A DNA stretch of 5,383 nucleotides, taken from positions 1 to 5,383 of the forward strand of contig JABIME010000128.1 in NCBI GenBank assembly GCA_018654125.1, read 5' to 3'. The notes under the pieces were generated by a model. That model saw nothing but the letters and a program-made list of their open reading frames with translations. It was not told the DNA's origin and made no database searches. Positions 1-5,383 of the stretch are shown here, in pieces; the first letter of the stretch is position 1; every line of letters begins with the position of its first letter. The stretch comes from Candidatus Cloacimonadota bacterium. Its GTDB lineage: Bacteria; Cloacimonadota; Cloacimonadia; Cloacimonadales; TCS61. Position numbers and translations under genes: made by a program.

Positions 1-3000
1 AATCACATCTTATCAGGGTGGTCATGTAGAGTTCTTTAAGCATATGTTAGATCTTCTTAGGAAGAGAAATTGTGCTCATATAAAAGTATTTGGCGGTGGT
101 GGTGGAGTAATTCTTCCAGATGAGATAAAAGAGCTGCATGAATATGGCGTATCACGAATATATTCACCCGATGATGGAAGAGTTATGGGACTTCAGGGTA
201 TGATCAATAATATGCTCGAATCAGTTGATGTTCCCACAGGAAAAAACAACAAAACCACGATTAAGGGATTACAATCTACAGAAGATAAAGTTAATAATGT
301 TGCCAGGCTTATTTCAGCTGCCGAAAATTATCCGGAGGAAGTAAAAGACTTTTTAACAGAAGTCAGTTCCATTGCAAAAGATCAATCAACACCAGTAATT
401 GGCATAACCGGAACTGGTGGATCTGGGAAATCATCATTGGTTGATGAACTAGTGAGAAGATTTTTAGCGGATTCTGAAGATAAAACGATAGCTATAATAT
501 CGGTTGATCCTTCAAAAAGAAAAACTGGTGGTGCACTACTTGGCGATAGAATTCGCATGAACTCCATCAATAACTCACGGATTTATATGAGATCGCTGGC
601 AACTCGACAGTCTAATTTGGCTTTATCTAAATATGTAAGTGATGCTGTAAATATTGTAAAAACTGCAGGTTATGACCTTGTTATTTTAGAGACATCCGGT
701 ATTGGTCAGTCCGATACTGAGATAGTAGATCACTGCGATGTTTCGATGTATGTGATGACACCTGAGTATGGTGCTGCAACCCAATTGGAAAAAATCGATA
801 TGCTGGATTTCTCAGATATAATTGCCTTGAATAAGTTCGATAAAAGAGGGTCTCTAGATGCTTTAGGAGACGTAAAAAAACAGTATCAAAGAAATCATAG
901 CCTTTGGGATGATGACATCGACAGCATGCCTATTTATGGAACAATTGCTTCACATTTTAACGATCCCGGCGTGAACGAACTTTATCATGCACTTATGAAT
1001 ATAGTTAAGAAAAAAACAGGTGAAGATTTTTCTTCCACTATCGAGCATCCCGATGAAATAAGTGAAAAGATCTTTATAATTCCACCCAATAGAACCCGAT
1101 ATTTGTCTGAGATCAGTGATACTGTTAGAAATTATAATAACTGGGTTGAAGAACAAAGTGATTTAGTGCAAAAACTATATAATCTGAAGTGTTCTGAGGA
1201 AATTCTTGATGATGTGAATTCGAAAGTGACACTGAAGCAAAAATATGATGAAATTGAATTAGAGCTGGATGGTTTTAATAAGAAGATCATTGAAAATTGG
1301 GAAGGTAAGAAGAAGCTTTATAAAGACGATTATTACAGCTTTAAAGTTCGAGATAAAGAGATCAAAATTGCTACTCATACCGAGAGTTTATCTCATTTGC
1401 AAATTCCCAAAATTTCTCTGCCTTCCTATAAAGCTTGGGGAGATATTCTGAGATGGAATTTAAAAGAAAATGTTCCTGGCGAATTTCCTTATGCTGCCGG
1501 AGTTTTCCCCTTCAAAAGAGAAGGTGAAGATCCTACTCGTATGTTTGCAGGAGAAGGTGGGCCTGAAAGAACTAACAAAAGATTCCATTATGTTTCCTTG
1601 GGATTACCAGCCAAGAGACTTTCAACAGCTTTTGACTCGGTAACTTTGTATGGAGAAGATCCTGATCGAAGACCGGATATATATGGAAAAATTGGAAATA
1701 GTGGCGTTTCAATATCATGCCTTGATGATCTAAAAAAACTCTATTCAGGATTTAATTTGGCTGATTCCATGACATCCGTTTCGATTACAATAAATGGCCC
1801 GGCACCAATGATGGTTGGGTATTATTTCAATGGAGCTATTGATCAACAATGTGAACTCTATATTAAAGAAAACAATCTGGAAGATGAAATAGAGAAGAAA
1901 ATTGTAGCTATTTATAAAAAGAAAGGAACAAAACGTCCTACGTACCAAGGAGATTTACCAGAAGGCAATAATGGGTTAGGGCTTATGTTGTTGGGAGTTA
2001 CGGGTGACCTTGTTTTACCAGAAGATGTTTATAATAAGATTAAAGCTGATACACTTTGCATTATTCGTGGTACAGTTCAAGCTGATATTCTGAAGGAAGA
2101 TCAAGCCCAGAATACATGCATTTTCTCAACAGATTTTTCACTGAAAGTAATGGGTGATATTCAGGAATATTTCATTCAACACAACATTAGAAATTACTAT
2201 TCAGTTTCCATTTCAGGGTATCACATAGCAGAAGCAGGAGCAAATCCCATCACACAGCTTGCACTCACACTTGCCAATGGATTTACGTATGTAGAATATT
2301 ATGTTTCAAGGGGAATGGATATTAACAAGTTTGCTCCGCATCTATCTTTCTTTTTCTCTAATGGTCTTGATCCTGAATATTCTGTTTTGGGCAGGGTTGC
2401 CAGGCTTATCTGGGCCAAAGCCATGAAATTGAAGTATAAGGCAAATGACCGTTCTCAAAAGCTAAAATATCACATTCAAACTTCAGGAAGGTCACTGCAT
2501 GCTCAGGAAATAGATTTCAATGATATACGAACCACTCTACAGGCTCTTTATGCAATTTATGACAACTGTAACTCTTTACATACAAATGCATACGATGAAG
2601 CGATTACAACACCTACTGAAGAATCTGTAAGAAGAGCAATGGCTATTCAGATGATTATAAACCACGAACTTGGTTTGACGAAAAATCAGAATCCCTTACA
2701 AGGTGCATTCATAATAGAAGAACTTACTGATTTGGTGGAAGAAGCTGTAATGGCAGAATTTGACAGGATTACAGAAAGAGGAGGTGTTCTTGGAGCTATG
2801 GAAACCATGTATCAACGTAGCAAGATACAAGAAGAATCAATGTATTATGAGATGCTGAAACTTTCGGGAGAACTTCCAATAATGGGTGTAAATACTTTTA
2901 TTTCTTCCAAAGGTTCTCCTACAATTTTACCGGGTGAAATCATCCGTGCTACTACTGAAGAAAAAGAATATCAGATCAGCATGCTACAAGAACTACACAA

Positions 3001-3166
3001 AACTCAAGAAGAGAATGTAGAAGTTGTTTTGAATAATTTGAAGGAATGTGCAGCCAGCAATGGAAATGTATTTGAAATGATGATGGAAGCCACTAAAATC
3101 TGTTCGATTGGGCAGATCACTCACGCCTTATTTGAGGTGGGTGGGCAGTATAGAAGAAATATGTAA
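1..3166 (+). CDS. icmF: Fused isobutyryl-CoA mutase IcmF (5'-truncated by window edge)
   Basis: Adenosylcobalamin-dependent cytosolic mutase with a built-in G-protein chaperone; it interconverts isobutyryl-CoA and n-butyryl-CoA. The reading frame is open from base 2 ([12 protein letters not shown]), so the ATG at 44 is internal. By comparison with remembered IcmF proteins about 60 residues are missing, including the DxHxxG cobalt-ligand motif. Residues below are numbered from the ATG at 44. The rest of the B12 domain spans about 1-65 (GGGGG at 17-21). The MeaI-like GTPase spans about 115-330: P-loop GTGGSGKS 123-130, ETSGIGQ 216-222, NKFD 263-266. A linker spans about 330-450, then the (beta/alpha)8 mutase domain runs to the end, with catalytic His727 in SGYHIAEAG and the family-typical C-terminus [11 protein letters not shown]. 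Phe490 and Gln689 sit where methylmalonyl-CoA mutase has substrate-binding Tyr and Arg, favouring isobutyryl-CoA over methylmalonyl-CoA. No frameshift is seen. Isovaleryl/pivalyl-CoA is a possible secondary substrate. Family assignment is very secure; substrate is inferred. Confidence 0.96.
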   Translation, partial: ITSYQGGHVEFFKHMLDLLRKRNCAHIKVFGGGGGVILPDEIKELHEYGVSRIYSPDDGRVMGLQGMINNMLESVDVPTGKNNKTTIKGLQSTEDKVNNVARLISAAENYPEEVKDFLTEVSSIAKDQSTPVIGITGTGGSGKSSLVDELVRRFLADSEDKTIAIISVDPSKRKTGGALLGDRIRMNSINNSRIYMRSLATRQSNLALSKYVSDAVNIVKTAGYDLVILETSGIGQSDTEIVDHCDVSMYVMTPEYGAATQLEKIDMLDFSDIIALNKFDKRGSLDALGDVKKQYQRNHSLWDDDIDSMPIYGTIASHFNDPGVNELYHALMNIVKKKTGEDFSSTIEHPDEISEKIFIIPPNRTRYLSEISDTVRNYNNWVEEQSDLVQKLYNLKCSEEILDDVNSKVTLKQKYDEIELELDGFNKKIIENWEGKKKLYKDDYYSFKVRDKEIKIATHTESLSHLQIPKISLPSYKAWGDILRWNLKENVPGEFPYAAGVFPFKREGEDPTRMFAGEGGPERTNKRFHYVSLGLPAKRLSTAFDSVTLYGEDPDRRPDIYGKIGNSGVSISCLDDLKKLYSGFNLADSMTSVSITINGPAPMMVGYYFNGAIDQQCELYIKENNLEDEIEKKIVAIYKKKGTKRPTYQGDLPEGNNGLGLMLLGVTGDLVLPEDVYNKIKADTLCIIRGTVQADILKEDQAQNTCIFSTDFSLKVMGDIQEYFIQHNIRNYYSVSISGYHIAEAGANPITQLALTLANGFTYVEYYVSRGMDINKFAPHLSFFFSNGLDPEYSVLGRVARLIWAKAMKLKYKANDRSQKLKYHIQTSGRSLHAQEIDFNDIRTTLQALYAIYDNCNSLHTNAYDEAITTPTEESVRRAMAIQMIINHELGLTKNQNPLQGAFIIEELTDLVEEAVMAEFDRITERGGVLGAMETMYQRSKIQEESMYYEMLKLSGELPIMGVNTFISSKGSPTILPGEIIRATTEEKEYQISMLQELHKTQEENVEVVLNNLKECAASNGNVFEMMMEATKICSIGQITHALFEVGGQYRRNM

Positions 3167-3189
3167 CATGATTTTTTAAATAAATATTT

Positions 3190-3193
3190 GGAG
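3190..3193 (+). promoter_or_regulatory. Ribosome binding site of the acyl-CoA dehydrogenase gene
   Basis: GGAG lies 7 bases before the ATG at 3201, an ideal Shine-Dalgarno spacing, and supports that start. It sits in a 34-base A+T-rich gap after the icmF stop. The T-run at about 3172-3177 has no G+C-rich hairpin before it, so I do not read it as a terminator. Confidence 0.75.
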
Positions 3194-3200
3194 TTAGAAG

Positions 3201-4346
3201 ATGGATTTTAAATTTAATGAAGAACAGCAAATGATCATTAACGAAGCTAAGAAATTTGCTAAGAACGAATTGGAACCTTTTGCTGAAGAGTTGGATGAAA
3301 AAGGACTTGTGAACGAAGCAGCTATCAAAAAACTGGGAGAATTGGGATTTATGGGAATGAGCATTCCCGAAGAATATGATGGCTTTGATAGTGGATATAT
3401 TGCTTATGCTGGCACAATGCTGGAGCTGAGTAAAGGAGATGCAGGTACCAGTGTTTGCGTAACCGTGCAAAACTCCCTGTTTAACGATGCCATAGTACAT
3501 TTCGGCACTGAAGAACAGAAAAAGAAATACTTACCAAAACTGGCAACAGGTGAATATATAGGATGTTTTTCCTTAACAGAACCAAACTCGGGAAGTGATC
3601 CTGGATCATTAAAAACATCTGCTGTTAAAGATGGTGATCATTTCATCTTAAATGGAACAAAAAACTTTGTTACAAATGGTGGATTTGCAGATTTAGCTCT
3701 CGTATTTGCACAAACAAGCCCTGACTTGGGAGCCAAAGGAATTTCTGCCTTCCTTATAGAAACAGGAACCCCAGGGTTTGAGATTGGTAATCATGAAAAC
3801 AAAATGGGTATTAGATCATCTAGTACCACAGAACTAATCTTCTCTGATTGCAAAGTTCCGGCTTCAGCTCTGGTTGGTGCAGAAAATAAAGGACTCAGCA
3901 TTGCTTTGGGAACGTTGGATGGTGGTAGGATTGGTGTTGCAGCTCAAGCTATTGGAATTGCTGAAGCTGCTCTTGAAGAAGCTGTAAAATATGCCAAGGA
4001 GAGAGTGCAATTCGGTAAACCATTAGCTTATCAACCTGTAATTGCTAATAAAATTGCTGATATGGCTATGGAAGTGGAATTGGCAAAAACATTTTTATTC
4101 AGGGTAGCCTGGATGAAAGAATCTAAACAACCTAGTTACACTAAACAAGCTGCTATGCTCAAGGTTTTTGCTTCTGAAATGTCTCACCGGGTTTGTCATA
4201 CTGCTGTTCAAATACACGGTGGATACGGATATATAAAAGAAAATAAGGTCGAACGTTTGTACAGAGACCAACGCATCACAGAAATCTATGAAGGGACTTC
4301 TGAAATTCAACGTATGGTGATTGGACGTGCGGTTTTAAGTGAATAA
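3201..4346 (+). CDS. Short-chain acyl-CoA dehydrogenase (butyryl-CoA dehydrogenase type)
   Basis: FAD enzyme of 381 residues, the normal length for the soluble short-chain family, predicted to interconvert butyryl-CoA and crotonyl-CoA with electron-transfer flavoprotein (ETF) as electron partner. The helical N-terminal domain spans about 1-120. The flavin signature CFSLTEPNSGSD is at 122-133 and starts the middle beta domain. The C-terminal helical domain begins near 228 and includes GGRIGVAAQA (241-250), the FAD-contacting RVQFG (268-272) and QIHGGYGY (337-344). The catalytic base is Glu364 in IYEGTSEIQR, the position used by short-chain enzymes and bacterial Bcd. The sequence resembles clostridial Bcd from memory, for example in the shared RASSTTEL-like segment (here IRSSSTTEL). 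No signal peptide or membrane segment is seen. It begins 34 bases after icmF and ends 13 bases before the crotonase gene, so co-transcription is likely. Isobutyryl-CoA or another short branched acyl-CoA is a possible alternative substrate; the neighbouring mutase and crotonase favour butyryl-CoA. No ETF genes are in the window. Confidence 0.93.
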   Translation: MDFKFNEEQQMIINEAKKFAKNELEPFAEELDEKGLVNEAAIKKLGELGFMGMSIPEEYDGFDSGYIAYAGTMLELSKGDAGTSVCVTVQNSLFNDAIVHFGTEEQKKKYLPKLATGEYIGCFSLTEPNSGSDPGSLKTSAVKDGDHFILNGTKNFVTNGGFADLALVFAQTSPDLGAKGISAFLIETGTPGFEIGNHENKMGIRSSSTTELIFSDCKVPASALVGAENKGLSIALGTLDGGRIGVAAQAIGIAEAALEEAVKYAKERVQFGKPLAYQPVIANKIADMAMEVELAKTFLFRVAWMKESKQPSYTKQAAMLKVFASEMSHRVCHTAVQIHGGYGYIKENKVERLYRDQRITEIYEGTSEIQRMVIGRAVLSE

Positions 4347-4350
4347 TTTT

Positions 4351-4354
4351 AGGT
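4351..4354 (+). promoter_or_regulatory. Weak ribosome binding site of the crotonase gene
   Basis: AGGT, 5 bases before the ATG at 4360, is the only Shine-Dalgarno-like stretch in the 13-base gap. It is weak. With the previous stop so close, translational coupling to the dehydrogenase gene is plausible (inference). Confidence 0.45.
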
Positions 4355-4359
4355 AGATT

Positions 4360-5127
4360 ATGGAATATAAAATACTGAAATTAGCAATAGAAAATAATAT
4401 TGGAGTTATCACAATATCACGTCCGGAAGCTTTGAATGCACTCAATACAAATTTCTTTAAAGAAATGGATTTGTTGCTGGATGATATTGAAGGAAATGAT
4501 GAGATAGATGTTGTAGTAGTTACTGGAGAAGGGAAAGCTTTTGTAGCTGGAGCAGATATTTCCGAAATGTGTGACAAAACTCAAAAACAGGGTTATGAAT
4601 TTTCGATATTCGGTCAAAGCGTTTTCGATAAAATTGAAAAACTGTCAAAACCTGTAATTGCTGCAATTAACGGATTTGCTCTTGGTGGTGGTTGCGAATT
4701 AGCAATGTCCTGTGATTTCCGAATTGCAAGCTTTAAAGCGAAATTTGGTCAACCGGAAGTAAATTTGGGTTTAACACCCGGATTTGCCGGAACACAAAGA
4801 TTATCCCGTCTCGTTGGTTTGGCAGATGCTTTGTACCTACTATATACTGCGGATATGATCAATGCAGACGAAGCTTATCGATTGAAATTAGTACAAAAAA
4901 TTGTAGAGCCGGAAAACCTGATGGAAGAAACTTTATCGATCGCTCGCAAAATTGCATCCAAAGGTCCGGAAGCAGTTAAATTAATAAAAAAGGCAACCCG
5001 AGATGGTTTCAATACTGATTTTACTTCAGGTTGCGAAATCGAAGCTAATGCTTTTGCTTCACTTTTTGAAAAAGAAGGTGCTGAAGGAATGAAAGCTTTT
5101 CTAGAAAAGCGGAAGCCCACTTGGTAG
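4360..5127 (+). CDS. crt: Crotonase / short-chain enoyl-CoA hydratase
   Basis: Cytosolic enoyl-CoA hydratase of 255 residues, a typical single-domain crotonase length, predicted to hydrate crotonyl-CoA to 3-hydroxybutyryl-CoA. Landmarks: RPEALNALN (21-29) near the N-terminus; FVAGADISEM (61-70), where Ala65 gives one oxyanion-hole amide; GFALGGGCELAMSCDF (105-120), where Gly110 gives the other; and FGQPEVNLGLTPGFAGTQRL (129-148). The two catalytic glutamates of true hydratases are both present, Glu113 and Glu133 (equivalent to Glu144 and Glu164 of the rat enzyme), which argues against an isomerase or hydrolase variant. The C-terminus, with FLEKRKP (247-253), is the usual crotonase ending and no dehydrogenase domain is fused. 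The sequence is close to clostridial Crt as I remember it. Its place after an acyl-CoA dehydrogenase and before a hydroxyacyl-CoA dehydrogenase supports the C4 pathway role. Exact chain-length preference cannot be read from sequence. Confidence 0.93.
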   Translation: MEYKILKLAIENNIGVITISRPEALNALNTNFFKEMDLLLDDIEGNDEIDVVVVTGEGKAFVAGADISEMCDKTQKQGYEFSIFGQSVFDKIEKLSKPVIAAINGFALGGGCELAMSCDFRIASFKAKFGQPEVNLGLTPGFAGTQRLSRLVGLADALYLLYTADMINADEAYRLKLVQKIVEPENLMEETLSIARKIASKGPEAVKLIKKATRDGFNTDFTSGCEIEANAFASLFEKEGAEGMKAFLEKRKPTW

Positions 5128-5160
5128 AACATAAAGATTATTAAATACAGAAAAATATAC

Positions 5161-5165
5161 GGGAG
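5161..5165 (+). promoter_or_regulatory. Ribosome binding site of the 3-hydroxyacyl-CoA dehydrogenase-like gene
   Basis: GGGAG lies 12 bases before the ATG at 5178, slightly long spacing but the only purine-rich G stretch in the 50-base gap. It supports the chosen start. The rest of the gap is A+T-rich; I see no hairpin and no convincing -35/-10 pair in it. Confidence 0.6.
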
Positions 5166-5177
5166 AGCGAAAAAATT

Positions 5178-5383
5178 ATGAATTATGCTGAAAGATTACA
5201 AAATGTAACAGTTCTGGGTGCTGCCGGCAAAATGGGAAGTGGTATTTTGCTCCTGACTGCCATTGAAATGGTAGATCTTAGTTTTCTTCCTGAAAACAAG
5301 GACAAAGGATTTGTTCTGAACGCGATGGATATTTCCGATGAGGCATTGTCAGGATTGATGAAATATCTGAAAGTTCAGGTAAC
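5178..5383 (+). CDS. 3-hydroxyacyl-CoA dehydrogenase-like protein, N-terminal part (3'-truncated by window edge)
   Basis: Only the first 68 codons are visible; the frame is still open at the right edge. The protein starts MNYAERLQNVTVLGAAG. The dinucleotide-binding loop GxxGxMGSG is at residues 14-22 (GAAGKMGSG), after a short hydrophobic beta strand, as in NAD-dependent 3-hydroxyacyl-CoA dehydrogenases, whose usual loop is GxGxMGxGI. A second strand ends in Asp51 (FVLNAMD), a candidate for the acidic residue that binds the adenosine ribose of NAD and excludes NADP. The interval between loop and Asp is about ten residues longer than in common enzymes of the family, so this is a divergent form. 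The expected reaction is 3-hydroxybutyryl-CoA to acetoacetyl-CoA, the next step after the crotonase 50 bases upstream. The start rests on the GGGAG site and on a stop in frame upstream. Another NAD-dependent Rossmann dehydrogenase remains possible because the substrate domain is outside the window. Confidence 0.75.
   Translation, partial: MNYAERLQNVTVLGAAGKMGSGILLLTAIEMVDLSFLPENKDKGFVLNAMDISDEALSGLMKYLKVQV

Noticed and set aside
44..46. ATG at 44 as the start of the mutase gene
   Set aside because: The frame is open upstream to the window edge and encodes the conserved [10 protein letters not shown] segment of the B12-binding domain, so this Met is internal.
3167..3200. T-run after icmF as a possible terminator
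   Set aside because: No G+C-rich inverted repeat precedes the T-run, and the downstream gene starts within 34 bases, so read-through is more likely.
3117..3500. Minus-strand open frame of 127 codons
   Set aside because: It lies opposite the end of icmF and the start of the dehydrogenase gene, both strongly supported; its translation is rich in Phe, His and Ser with no recognisable domain.
4335..4617. Two overlapping minus-strand open frames opposite the crotonase start
   Set aside because: They are antisense to a gene with intact catalytic motifs and have low-complexity Ser/Ile/Phe-rich translations.
4875..5132. Minus-strand open frame of 85 codons at the crotonase 3' end
   Set aside because: Complementary-strand shadow of the crotonase C-terminus; no ribosome site or domain seen.
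5128..5177. A+T-rich 50-base gap as a possible promoter or terminator
   Set aside because: No hairpin and no spaced -35/-10 pair could be identified by eye; base composition alone is not enough in such A+T-rich DNA.

Overview
The window holds four genes, all on the + strand and closely spaced, and looks like the middle of one operon for short-chain acyl-CoA metabolism. In order: (1) most of a fused isobutyryl-CoA mutase, IcmF, whose 5' end lies before base 1; (2) a complete short-chain acyl-CoA dehydrogenase of the butyryl-CoA dehydrogenase type; (3) a complete crotonase / short-chain enoyl-CoA hydratase; (4) the first 68 codons of an NAD-binding 3-hydroxyacyl-CoA dehydrogenase-like protein that runs off the right edge. 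Gaps between genes are 34, 13 and 50 bases. No terminator hairpin or convincing promoter is visible in any of them.

Read as a pathway, the gene order matches the reaction order. IcmF interconverts isobutyryl-CoA and n-butyryl-CoA by a B12 radical rearrangement. The dehydrogenase converts butyryl-CoA to crotonyl-CoA, the crotonase hydrates it to 3-hydroxybutyryl-CoA, and the last gene would oxidise that to acetoacetyl-CoA. This would let a cell oxidise isobutyrate (for example from valine) through the butyrate beta-oxidation route or, in reverse, make butyrate and isobutyrate. Direction cannot be read from the sequence. No electron-transfer flavoprotein, thiolase or CoA-transferase gene is in the window.

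The organism is a bacterium with A+T-rich DNA and frequent AGA arginine codons. From memory, the IcmF sequence most resembles versions from Bacteroidota and related groups. Two of the four genes have clear Shine-Dalgarno sequences (GGAG, GGGAG), which are uncommon in Bacteroidota proper. An anaerobic lineage near that group (for example Cloacimonadota or a similar candidate phylum) is therefore a reasonable but low-confidence guess.

There are no RNA genes, mobile elements, CRISPR arrays or notable repeats, and no non-coding stretch exceeds 50 bases. The enzymes belong to known families. The interest lies in their combination, in the substrate-specifying residues of IcmF, and in an unusual N-terminal layout of the last gene.
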